Source: Chenopodium formosanum (Eukaryota > Streptophyta > Magnoliopsida > Caryophyllales > Amaranthaceae). From it: DNA of 64,000 nucleotides. The notes under the pieces were generated by a model. It had not been told where the DNA came from. It saw only the letters and a list, made by a program, of their open reading frames with translations, and made no database searches. Below, piece by piece: positions 48,251-58,650 of the stretch (positions within the stretch are counted from its first letter, which is position 1; every line of letters begins with the position of its first letter). A program made the translations under genes and the position numbers. The stretch lies in assembly GCA_024500155.1 (NCBI GenBank), contig CM044856.1, positions 49,228,303-49,292,302 on the forward strand, written 5' to 3'.

Positions 48251-50664
48251 GAGGAAAATTTTGATGATGACTCTGTGTCATCATCTTCTGAAAGCACCTC
48301 CGTTGACTCGGAGGAGGCGCAAACAAATCTTAAAGCTGCCAAAGAGTACATCTTCGTTGAGAAGGGAGAGGGCTGGGAAGAGTCGTCTAATTCACAGCGA
48401 CAGAAACGTGTGCCCTATTACTTACACGTCTCCGAAAGCAGGTGGGAAAAAATGACAAAATATTTCAGAAAGTTTATTTCCGTCCATGTCATGGGACATA
48501 ACTTCTTTCTGTCCGTGTCGGATGCTGAGGACACGGTCACCTGACCAGAATTGGCTAGCTATGGTGACCAGTGCTTCTTATGCTATGAAGCGTCCATCCA
48601 GGCAGGAATGCGCTTCCCTCTCCATCAGGATGTGCAAAGGATTTTGGACGGATACCAACTAGGTTTCTTCCAACTAGCCCCCAATTCTTAGGTTAACATT
48701 CTACGCTACGTTGCCGCCTGTGAGATGTTGGAGGTTGACCCCATCTTCGAGGCGTTTGCTCATATGCACTAACTAAGTAGGACTCCATACGCAAGTTGGG
48801 TTGACTGGTTCACTCTGACTAGTCACACGCATTATATGACTGCTCTAGGGAAGGAGAACAAATGGAATGACTAGAGGTCCAAGTTTTATATAATTTCTTC
48901 TCTAGGTTTCCAATGGAACATGCGGTACAACCGCTGGACCCAGTAACCAACCCTCATCATGGCTGGGAAGAAAGCCCTGCCGCCTGTACCCAGGCGAGCG
49001 CAGGAGGAGATTTTTGATCGGGGCCTGTTTTCTACGGCTGTTCGAACAAACAAGGAAACAGGGGTCAAGGAGGTAACCCCGCAAAGTTACATTCCCCGAT
49101 TCGAGTGGCTCTCGGACGGAACATATTTGGTCGTTTGTGGCCTAAGTACTGAGAAGCCGAAAGGTAGCTAGCCGCTTGAATTTAGTTGCTTTGATACCCT
49201 TATTTATTTTTACTTGTCTAAGTTTCTAACTCTTACTATTATTTTATGCAAAAATAGTAATTTCGAAGCTTGCTGGTCACGTGAGGCCGGCTGTCTCTGC
49301 TGCCTTCTACCGTTCAAACGTTTAAGGAATGGATGAACAATTGCCAGGCGGCACTCCGCAGGTAACGATTTGTTTAACTTAGAATTTTCCAATAGATATC
49401 CACTTTTTTGAATTTTCCATAAGGTATTACACGCAAACTCTTTTGCAGGGTGGCTCATCAAAGCCTGCCCCTACCACACAACCGGATCCCAAGCTGCGGA
49501 AGTAGTTGGCTGGCGATGTCTCACAGTGCCGCTAGAATCACATCGCCCAAGAGCGAAAAAAGGGAACGAACGCCTCTTCCCCCCTCAAACTCAATCAAAG
49601 CCGGACGCTCATCAAAGAGCATCGAAGAGTGGCAAGCCACTCACCACTACTCTCGGCTTAACAGGCGACAGCGATGCCGTAGGGGGAGAGGAAGGTAATA
49701 CATTCGGCCATACTCTTCAATGATTATAAATGCAACTGTCTCTTCAAAGTTCTTACTTAGATGATTTTGCTCGTATTGACAGATGCTCAAGCAAGGTCAA
49801 CTGTCCTTCAGATGGCCAAGCAAATGCTCAGGACGCTTGATCTTGATGACAATGCGTATGTCAAAGGAGTCGACACTCTTGACCTTAACGCCATACTGGC
49901 ACTTCTTTGCGAGGTAAGACTTGTGTCTTTCAACTTTATTGATGATTTGACCGGATGGTTTCTAATGTGTTCTTTTATTTTGGCCGACTGCAGGTTGTGC
50001 TGCGCGTTAGTGGTCTTAAAAAGCCACTTAACGACGAAACATGCGAGGTAAAGGCAGTGAATGCTCGGGCTGCCTCTTCATTGAACAAAGATTTGTTTGA
50101 GATTGCCCCATATGAGATTTTGACACTTGATATGTTGTGTTCCCAGGTGTCGGCAAATCTGCAAGTCCAGCATAATCTAGACGCGGCGAAGAAGCGAGTC
50201 AGGGAGCTCTAGGATGAGGTCAAGAGCCTTACGGAGAAGCTGGAGCCCCTCTATGAAGTGCAAAAGAAGGTTGAGGACCTCGAGGGAACGGTCAAAAGAC
50301 TCAGAGGGTGGCTGCAGAACAAAGAAACCCAACTCAGAACCAAGTATAGGTTTCTTATGGAGGAGGAAAAGCATGCCCTAGTAAAAAAAATGATGAATGA
50401 CAACAAAACCATCATAGGTGAGGCCTGGACAGTAGTGAAGCCGTCAATTGACTATCAAACTTGGACGGTTCAGTTTGATAAGGCAAATTACTAGTTCAAT
50501 GCTTGAGGGAAGCTGAGGAGGCGACGACCAAAGAGGCCAAGGAGGGGTCCGACTCGTCAGATGACTCGTCTTTTGAGGACGAGGAGGATTAGGGGGAGGA
50601 TGAAGAGACAAAGAAGTAGACATCGGAGGACAAGGCGAATGCCAATGCTGTGAAACTCCCCTAA
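48251..50664 (+). pseudogene. Intron-bearing Tat-type extra ORF (putative plant transposon protein)
   Basis: One frame runs 48251-49163 with stops only. It holds an acidic Ser/Asp start, then DGYQLGFFQLAPNS-stop-VNILRYVAACEMLEVDP, a pattern resembling the Transposase_28/'putative gypsy type transposon' family. GT-AG introns at 49164-49257, 49362-49448, 49695-49782 and 49914-49993 are 80-94 bp. They keep frame except for one shift in exon 3. A further in-frame GT-AG piece (50048-50146) may be coding. The C-terminus (50147-50664) is a coiled coil (VEDLEGTVKRLRGW) and an acidic tail. It lies antisense to the integrase at 52050-53240. Function unknown; such extra ORFs are known in Tat and Athila elements. 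Confidence 0.6.
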
Positions 50665-52049
50665 TCTTTAAGCTTTCAGTCATATTTTTCTGCAGCCAAA
50701 TGGCCAAATATTTGCTTTTCTGGTCTGCTTGCCGAGTATATGTGTATCTTTACCGACCAGGGGGTCGGGTAATTCAACAATTTTTGGCTTTGCCACCTAA
50801 CTTTTGCAGTCGTCAATTTTGATGGATGTTTGTTTTTCTGAAGCATCCGGTTGTTTAGCCGGTTTTATTCATTTTTATGCTTGTGCTTTAAAATTTTAAA
50901 GCTTTCGATATTTAATGCATATAATTTTTGGCTAAGTATTTTTAACACGTATACTATGCGAATGTCCTTGCCCCTTGACGGATGTCGATTGGTTTCAAAA
51001 ATGGAATTGATTGACTTAGAAATTATTGGTACTTTAAAGAGTATGAATGGTTTCTAAGTCAATCAATCACTAAGGTGATTTCCCCAAACCAAGCGACTTA
51101 AGGCCATATTGAACAGGTGATTTTTAGTAACTCAATGCATCCGGCATAAGGCCTCATAAAAGGTAGTTAAGCCACTAAGTTATTTTTACTTAGCTTATTT
51201 TTTAAGAAGATAATCGTTCACCTGCCCTGCCCCAAGGCAAGGACAGGCAACTGTATAGCCTCTAACATGAAATAGTATCCTTTTTTCGCCTGTACTAGAA
51301 CAACTCAAAAAATTCAATGCTTTTTAGATTTCAAGTTATATTATCAAACGACAGCGAGCGTTGTCTTAACGCATTCGATAGGGCCGCTATTTTAATTCAT
51401 AGTGCAATGTGCCACCCAAATGGTAGATGCTTCACTTCGACGAATTCGCCCAAATGGACGTCGTCGGTTGTCTGACTCATTTTGGAGCAGACAGTCATAC
51501 TCATGTTGGAGTAGACGGTTGTTTAAACACTGTTCATTCGGCCATTGGCCTCTTTTAGGGAGTAAATAGCCAATAAGTTATTTACTTAGCTTAAAAATTG
51601 AATAAAGGTTGGGACAACTGCTTTGGTGCAATCGAATCCCTTAGTAAAAATCATGGGTGTTTGTTGTTGGGACAGACGATCCCTTTTACAAATTTAAAAA
51701 GTTAGAAATCATACAAGGCCGTCTACACATTGTGCAGGCGGTGGCTTATACAATCTTGACGTTGTGCGTCTACACATTGTGCAAGCGATGTTCAAGCATC
51801 GTCAACAAAATAAAGATTGGCCCGCCTGCATATTTTGCAGTCGGTTCAATAAAGAGGTAAGTAGAATCTGTCGGCACATTGTACAGGCGGCATCCTTTAA
51901 AATTGTGAGCATGATCCTTCTGCACTTTGTGCAATCGATACTCAAAATAAAGCAAATAAAGACAAGTTTGGAAATGAAGGCAGATTTTCATCACAAGTCA
52001 AAAAGATTAACAAAATTTCAAAAGTAGTACTTCCTTAAGTTATCTACAT
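50665..52049. mobile_element. Non-coding spacer with hairpin repeats
   Basis: About 1.4 kb between the plus-strand gene remnant and the minus-strand integrase. No supported gene. Five imperfect hairpins occur at 51719-51938, and looser ones near 51460-51530 (GTCTG...CAGAC). Probably the inner spacer of the Tat-type element. Confidence 0.5.
51719..51938. repeat. Array of five ~22-bp imperfect hairpins
   Basis: Units at 51719, 51767, 51822, 51868 and 51916 follow the plan CCGTCTACAC-ATT-GTGCAGGCGG with changes in both arms. Spacing 46-55 bp. The third unit, CCGCCTGCATATTTTGCAG..., keeps most pairings despite a different sequence. Confidence 0.65.
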
Positions 52050-53240
52050 TTCAAGTTCTAGGTAGCTTCTTGTCGTCTGGTGTTTCCAGGAGGTAGGTGC
52101 CGCCTCTTACTTCTTCTTAGATTCGGTAGGGGCCTTCCCAATTTGTGCTTAGCTTCCCATGCTCATTTGCCCTACCAACTACCTCCATTTTCCTTAACAC
52201 AAAGTCCCCAACTTTTAAAGGGCGCTTGTGTACTCTTTTGTTGTAGGCCCGAGTCATTCTCAGGCAATAGATCTCATGGCACAAGGCGGCATTGCCCATG
52301 CGCTCTGGGAGTGAGTCCAATGTCAAGCGCATGGCCTCCCAGTCCGCCTCTTCATCATATAGCAGAATCCGAAGAGTCGGCTCATAATGTTCAATGGGCA
52401 AGACGACCTCTGCCCCATTCACCATGAGAAATGGGGTTTCTCCAGTTGCCCCTTTCGCTGTTGTTCCGATGGCCCATAAGACGTGTGGTAATTCATCCTC
52501 CCATAGGCCGCCAGCTTTTTCAATTTTCTTTTTTATGCTGTCTTAGATTAACATGTTGAAGGCTTCGACCTGGCCGTTTGCTTGGGGTCGACCGACTGAT
52601 GGGAAATAATTAAAGATCCCCTGATCTCCCAACCAAGTCTTTAATTGAGGGGTCTTAAAATGAGGACCATGTCAAAGACATAGGTTCCCCAAAACGGGTG
52701 ATGACATTCTTCCAGATCAAGGAATTGGCGTCTTTTATCTTGATGTTTTTGACCGCCTCCGCCTGTACCCATTTAGTAAAGTTGTCCTTAGCCACTAGAA
52801 TGTAGCGCTTGCCGCCTGAAGCAGCCGTATATGGGACCTGGATATCCATGCCCATTTAGCAAATGACACTAGAATGTGGATTGTCGTCAGGTCAGTGGCC
52901 AGACGATGGATTAGCTTGCCAAACTTTTGACACTTATTGTATTTTTTAACCATTTCCATAGCATCCTCCTCTAGGGTAGGCCAAAAGTAATGTCGCCTGG
53001 CCCTAATCGCTAATGATCAACCGCCTTTGTGAGAGGCACAATATCACGCATGCAATTCTTCGATAAATTCTTGTCCCTTCTCTAAGGTCTCACACTTTAA
53101 AAGAGGCTTTAGGAAACCTGTTTTAAAGAGCTCTCCTTGTCTCATCTCAAAGCTTGCAGCCCGTTTCTTCATCACGGCCGCCTCCTAAGGTGAGTCACGG
53201 AGTGTGCTGTCTATAAGATATGCCTGGATACTATCCATCT
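52050..53240 (-). pseudogene. Tat-lineage integrase (degenerate)
   Basis: Minus strand. Near 53040-52930 is the HHCC-type zinc region and RHYFWPTLEEDAMEMVKKYN, then CQKFGK. The core starts at about 52855 (MGMDIQVPYTAASGGKRYIL, then VAKDNFTKWVQAEAV) and includes the QANGQVEAFN stretch that carries the catalytic Glu. The C-terminal part 52425-52117 has LKVGDFVLRKMEVVG and WEGPYRI. Stops and shifts are frequent. RT and RNase H are not in the window. The plus-strand Tat LTR at 53268 begins directly upstream, so another insertion cut this pol. Confidence 0.8.
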
Positions 53241-53267
53241 AAGTAGAGCTTCTATCAAGTACTCCAA

Positions 53268-53771
53268 TGGGCTCTTTTTTGGTTAATATTACCATGCCAC
53301 GTGGCCCAATCAAGCCTTGACACGTGTAATACTTTGGTTGGTCCAAATTGGGCCAATCTCCTTTGGACACGTGTCTCTCCTTGAACTTTAAAAGAAAAGG
53401 CGGCCTTCATCGGCCCAAATCCTGAGAAAGCCGCAATGCGGAGCAACCCACGATAATTAGTTCAAAATGACCTAATTAGGGGCACATTTAACAAAGACTT
53501 TATAAATAGGGAGATTTCCCCCAAAATTGGGACATCTACATTTTATTACAACATACCCTACATTCTCTTACATTAGAATATCCCCTAATCTCGGAATCCG
53601 AGAAGATCTTACCTCTTTTTCCGCATTTTCTCCCAATATTCTTCAAGTACTAACTTGATCGTCGAAGGCGAAGCTCCAACCACCCGGAGTCTCCGCTGTT
53701 TTGTAGGTACGGACCGCGCGCAGCTAGTCTCGGAGCAGTAACTCTCCCGGTAAACAAAAACACCCAAAACA
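53268..53771 (+). mobile_element. Tat-type 5' LTR, plus strand
   Basis: About 504 bp ending CACCCAAAACA directly before a primer site. TATA (TATAAATAGG) at 53501. Three G-box/ACGTG motifs (53298-53400: CCACGTGG, ACACGTGT, ACACGTGT) and several CCAAT boxes precede the TATA. The start is uncertain by about 20 bp. It is related to 44136-44642 on the other strand. Confidence 0.7.
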
Positions 53772-53773
53772 TT

Positions 53774-53782
53774 TGGCGCCGT
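53774..53782 (+). other. Tat primer binding site (tRNA-Asp type, short match)
   Basis: TTTGGCGCCGT directly after the LTR. TGGCGCCGT matches the 3' end complement of plant tRNA-Asp. Tat-type elements often show only this short match. Confidence 0.6.
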
Positions 53783-53802
53783 ATGTGAATAGAGTACCTC
53801 AA

Positions 53803-54611
53803 GGATGGTTCAAGAGTCTTTACCACCTCCTAACCGTCCGGTTGATCACCCGGAGGCCGTTACTGACCAAGAGGATGATAATCCTCAAGTTGAAACACTC
53901 TGGAGCGGGACGAGAGCCAGGCGGATACAAGCAACCCGTTGGTCAACCGAAAAAGGAAACCCTTACGGTAGGTGGATCCGCCCCAGTCACCCGGGATGAA
54001 CTCATGAAATTCATGACTAGTTTCATGGGTGAAATTAAGGATCTGATTACCAAGAGAAAGGCTAGCCCCAAGCAAGGGTCAGTTCGCAAAGAAGACTCCT
54101 CAAGGGAATAAAAAGCCAGTCTGGGACAGGTAGCCGACTCTACATCCAAAGGACAAGGCAACTGGGACCCTCGACTGGTCAAAGATTCTTCTGCCCCTAA
54201 CGAACACAAGAAACCCCCGCCGGTTTGAACAACCGGAGGAAGACAAAAAATCAACTACTGACACTCGAGAAATTATTACCCGCAGAAGAGGTTAACAACT
54301 GTCTGAGTCAGCCTCTACATCGGGCTTTCCAGACAGCTTCAAGAACACATCAGCGGGGAAAACTTAAACCTTGCATGAGAGCCATACTGATGGTAATACC
54401 ATCCACTCTGGCCCTCAGATGATCGAAAATGCACCGTATGTCCCTCCTATCGGAGATAACCGAATCCACACAGCCGACAAGGTTAAGAATGTGTTGGTAG
54501 GTGCTTATGCTGGTACCACCAACCCGGAGGACCACCTCGTGGCCTACTCCAACCTCATGCATATAGCAGGGGCTTGAATACGCTATGTGGTGCCATTGTT
54601 TCCCGGCTACA
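53803..54611 (+). pseudogene. Tat-type gag, 5' part, frameshifted
   Basis: ATG at 53803 (MVQESLPPPNRPVDHPEAVT). The frame shifts twice. A piece near 53980-54080 reads PVTRDELMKFMTSFMGEIKD, and the frame at 54371-54577 reads NVLVGAYAGTTNPEDHLVAY, then SNLMHIAGA. The last is the gag signature YxGTTDPxEHL-type motif that opens the capsid domain. The rest of gag is cut off by the Athila LTR at 54612. Confidence 0.7.
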
Positions 54612-56100
54612 TGATATGTCCAATTTATATAGTGTTTTACCCTCGTCCCATGGTCATAATTAGTAGTGTTTTTGGTTCTTTAGGGCCACTTTTATTATTA
54701 ATTTGTGTTTTCTAGTGTTTTTGTAGTTTTGCTTGAGTTTTGTAGGAAATTGCACACTTGGAGCATTTTCTGGGTTTTTCACGAAGCAACTACGAGCGTT
54801 AGGACGACACGACCATCCTTGAAGCCTAGGAAATCCGTTGATAGCCGGTGATTAAGGGCTCAGTATGTGATACCGGGGGAATTGGATAAGGTAATCAAGA
54901 CCCGATGAGGAAATCCGGATTGGGCCGAGGAATCGAGCCCAATCAAAATCCAAGCCTCGAAGAAGAAGCAGGCCCGATCGGGCAAGCATACGCCCGATCG
55001 GGCGGGCACGCGCATAGCAGCATCAAGGAAGAAGTTGCGCCCGATCGGGCAAGCATACGCCCGATCGAGCGGGCACGCGCATAGCAGCATCAAGGAAGAA
55101 GTTGCGCCCGATCGGGTTAGCGTAGGCTCGATCGGGCGCAGCGCACTAGCAAGGGCATAGATGAAAAAGGCGGGCCCGATCGGGTGGCCCTTCACCCGAT
55201 CGGGCGCGTGTTTTTTAGGGACCTGATTAGTTTTCGTTTAAGGATTGTTTTAGGGATGTTTAAGTACAATTTTTGTACGTAATTTTTTATTACCTTTCTC
55301 TTTTAGATTTTCTCTCTCTACTTAGAATATTTTCTCTCTCTTAAACTCTCTCAAACATTGGTCTTAATTATATTCATTAATCCAGATATTTTTTGGTAAC
55401 AATTTCTCCTCTTTTAATTTCAGTTATTTAATTTAATTCATTCATTATGTCTTGCTTTATTGATTTGATTAGTTTAGATTAATTATGCTTGAGTAGTTTT
55501 ATTTCTAGGGTTTATGGGGATCTAATAAATACTACGAAGGGGTAAATTTGTGATTGTTGATTATCAATGCTTGGTTAATTTCCTATTGATTGATTTAATG
55601 CTATGCAATTAGGTTTGGCCAGATTTAATTGTATGAGTTTAGCAATATTAATTCGAGATTCGACTGATGAGAATTGATGTTTAGGCTTAGTTTTAAAAGT
55701 CGGACTAATTTATAAATGGTTAAGTCGAGATTTGACAGATGAGATTTAATACCGGTAAATTAACTATGTGATTAATACGTAGCGAAAGCCCTTTATAATC
55801 TGATTAATCGATGCTTGATGATTTCTTATTGTGATTTTCCCTGAAATATTGTTTATTAGTGAACCTATGCCCTAGGCCTTTTAATATTTAATTTCTCTCT
55901 ACTTTAATTTCCCTGATCATATTCTTCGTAGTATAGTCTTTAATTACAACAACATTGGTAATCTTGATAATTTAGATTATAATAATTAATCAGGAGTAGA
56001 AAGACTTGTTTCCTTGTGGATTCGACCCTACTTCCCTATCTGCATTAGTTAGAGGACTTAGGTAATATTTTTTTTTTGGGGATAAGACTTTACCCTGTCA
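54612..56100 (+). mobile_element. Element D (Athila-type) 5' LTR
   Basis: 1,489 bp from TGATATGTCC to CCCTGTCA, followed by a tRNA-Asp primer site. It inserted into the Tat gag. It contains a CCCGATCGGG repeat block at 54970-55205. The (T)9 run near 56072 and AT-rich rest are non-coding. Confidence 0.8.
54970..55205 (+). repeat. CCCGATCGGG palindrome repeats
   Basis: Eight copies of the 10-bp palindrome CCCGATCGGG or one-base variants, starting near 54973, 54993, 55040, 55060, 55106, 55127, 55175 and 55195. They form four ~67-bp units with two palindromes each, about 20 bp apart. Confidence 0.85.
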
Positions 56101-56105
56101 AAATT

Positions 56106-56123
56106 TGGCGTCGTTGCTGGGGA
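56106..56123 (+). other. Element D primer binding site (tRNA-Asp)
   Basis: TGGCGTCGTTGCTGGGGA; the intact complement of plant tRNA-Asp is TGGCGCCGTTGCCGGGGA. Two C-to-T changes. This site is characteristic of Athila elements. Confidence 0.85.
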
Positions 56124-56239
56124 AACAGTTTTATTTTTATTTTCTGATTTTTTTTTTGTAGTCTAGATTATCCCCTTTTGTCTCAGAGAACGTTAGTTCT
56201 TTGAGGCAATTCTCATATTTGTCTTTTAGTTCCTTGTTT

Positions 56240-57499
56240 ATGCCCAGGTGTTCCAGATCAGGTTACATTCCATTCGATCTTGAGATCGAACGCTTGTTTC
56301 ATAGGCAAAGGAAAATTTATAGTCAAATTCTGGCGGGTTCTGAGGAGGACAATAATCAAAGAGACCCTCCCTCTGATTCTAGTGACGTAGAAATTCCTTA
56401 AGATTTAGAATCAGAGATGACGGCCCAAAAGAAACTTAGTGACTACTCGTAGCCAAAGCTCACAGATTTCCCGCACCTTACCCCTACTCCAGCTCTAAAT
56501 GGAGTTCAATTTGAGATCAAGCCCAAATTTATCACTATGATAGAGAGGAAGCAATTCAGTGGAGCTAAGGGTGAAGATCCTAATCTTCACATTGCATATG
56601 TCACCCAGTATTGCAACACTATTAGACAAGTCGGGGTCACGCAAGACCAAATCAGGGAGATTCTTTTTCCTTTTTCATTATGTGGCAAAGCTAAATTATG
56701 GTTTAATGCCTTTCAAACCTATAGGCAGAATTACCCATATTCCAACTCTTATAATGCTGGTTGCCGAAACCATCCATATCTTTTGTACCGGAGTACCAAT
56801 GTACAAAACCCTCCTCCTCCACAACAACCACAACAACAACCCCCACAACATCAAAAATATTACCATCCAAATTCTGGCCAGAAAAGCCAAGCATCACCCT
56901 CATCATCTTCTGACCCTACCATAACAGAAATTAGAGCAATGCTTACTAATATGCAAAAGCATATGGAGAATAGGGATGCGCAAATTGATTCTATTTTAGC
57001 CCACAATAAAATCATGGATAATCAAATTGCACAACTTTCATCTACCTTACAATCCTGTCAGCAGCGAGCTCTACCATTGCAGCTTATCCATCCTACAGAT
57101 CATGCCAATGCAATCACTTTAAGGAGTGGTTCACATTATGATGGACCTCCTATGCCGAAGGAAGATGGACCAGTTCCTGATCTAGATTCCTCTATACTAA
57201 ACACTAATCCTGCTAACCCTGCAGGGCTACAAACAGATACTAACCCTTCTAATGTTTCTGTGCAGGGTAAATCTCAGGATAAGGGAGGAGATGTGCAGAG
57301 CCCGGTTATCAAACTACTGTTCCCTAATAGGCAATTGAAGAGTAAGTTTGATAAACAATTTGGTAAGTTCTTAGAGGTTATGAAAAACCTGCAGGGAACA
57401 GTTCCTTTCACTGATTTACTCACTCAGGTTCCTGCATATGCTAAATTTATGAAAGACATTCTAACTAAGAAAAGGGCCTTTAATGAAGTAGAATTGTAG
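56240..57499 (+). pseudogene. Athila-type gag with in-frame deletion
   Basis: ATG at 56240 (MPRCSRSGYIPFDLEIERL). A stop at 56399 is followed by a 320-aa frame (56537-57499). The capsid region opens normally (NTIRQVGVTQDQIREILFPF, then KAKLWFNAFQ) but jumps straight to YNAGCRNHPYL, which in Athila gag lies far downstream. The capsid C-terminal half is thus deleted in frame. A Pro/Gln-rich stretch, a coiled coil (MLTNMQKHMENRDAQIDSIL), an AITLRSG motif and the conserved end KFMKDILTKKR follow. Role: structural particle protein. Confidence 0.85.
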
Positions 57500-58320
57500 C
57501 TTTCACAGAGGAGTGTAGCGCCTTATTGCAAAATAAATCCCCTCCTAAATTAAAGGATCCTGGTAGCTTTTCTATTCCTTGTCATATAGGGAATGTTTTT
57601 ATTGATAAAGCTTTGTGTGATTTGGGTGCCAGTGTCAGTGTTATGCCATCGTCTGTTTGCGCTAAACAAAATTTGGGAGAATTAAAAGTTACTAATATAA
57701 CTTTGCAAATGGCAGATCGTTCTGTAAAATACCCCTAGGTATTTTAAAGGATGTCCCTGCCAGAGTTGGTAAATTTTTTATTCCTGTTGATTTTGTTGTT
57801 TTAGACATGGCAGAGGATACACTAACCCTTTCTGTTGGTGATGACAATGTTACTTTTAATCTAGGGAATGTTTTGAAAAGGCATATGCTAAAGGAAAATT
57901 GTTGTTATATTGATATAATTAATATAGTGGACGATATTTGTGATGATAGCTTGCCACAGGTTCTTGCAAGGGATCCCTGGAGGAAATTCTTTGTGGGAAT
58001 TTATATACAGACAATGCAAGCGTTTTGGGTAATGAGGTACAGGATAATGAAAGAACTCTTTCCTCAAAAGATTTAGTCCCCAAGGAAACAATGAAGGTAG
58101 TAAATTTATTTCAGGAATCGAAACCTACAGAGGTCAACAAACCTGAACTAAAACCTCTCCTTTCTCATTTGAAATATATTTTTTTGGATGAACAAGAACT
58201 ATACCCCGTGATCATCAGTACTGCAGTTGATGACCTATAAACTTCCCAAATTCTAGGGGTTCTTCAAACCCATAAGAAAGCTATTGGGTACAGTATTGAT
58301 GATCTCAAGGGTATTAGCCC
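57500..58320 (+). pseudogene. Athila-type protease and linker
   Basis: Aspartic protease with DPGSFSIPCHIG, then the active-site motif CDLGASVSVMPSSV (Asp-Leu-Gly instead of the usual DTG/DSG, as in Athila). A stop follows at 57736. The flap/second-strand region (the ILGRPFL motif expected after about 57800) is missing, so the enzyme would be inactive. The linker toward RT reads LKPLLSHLKYIFLDEQELYP (58141-58240). Several stops. Confidence 0.8.
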
Positions 58321-58330
58321 TGATTTTTGT

Positions 58331-58650
58331 ATGCACATGATACATCTAAAGGATAACTATAAGCCCTGCATTCAACCCCAAAGAAGATTGAATCCTAATA
58401 TGCAGGAAGTAGTCAAGAAAGAGGTTATGAAATTACTTGATGCAGGTATTATCTATCCTATTTCTGACTCAAAGTGGGTAAGTCCTGTGGAGGTAGTGCC
58501 TAAAAAGGTGGGATGACTGTGATCACTAATGAAAAAACTGAATTAATTCCCACTAGAACTGTAACAGGATGGCGTATGTGTATTGATTATCGTAGACTGA
58601 ATATCGCCACTAAAAAGGACAACTTCCCCTTCCCCTTTATAGATCAAATG
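58331..58650 (+). pseudogene. Athila-type reverse transcriptase, N-terminal part
   Basis: KEVMKLLDAGIIYPISDSKW, then VSPVEVVPKK; a one-base shift near 58513; then GWRMCIDYRRLNIATKKDNF, then PFPFIDQM. These are RT motifs of the fingers. The frame is cut at 58650 by the LTR of element E, so the catalytic Asp residues of this RT are not in the window. Confidence 0.85.

Noticed and set aside
50048..50146. Fifth intron in the antisense gene
   Set aside because: It has GT-AG ends but is 99 bp, in frame and stop-free, reading as plausible protein. Left undecided and not counted as an intron.
52080..52427. 115-aa plus-strand ORF
   Set aside because: Shadow of the integrase C-terminus on the other strand (LKVGDFVLRKMEVV...WEGPYRI).
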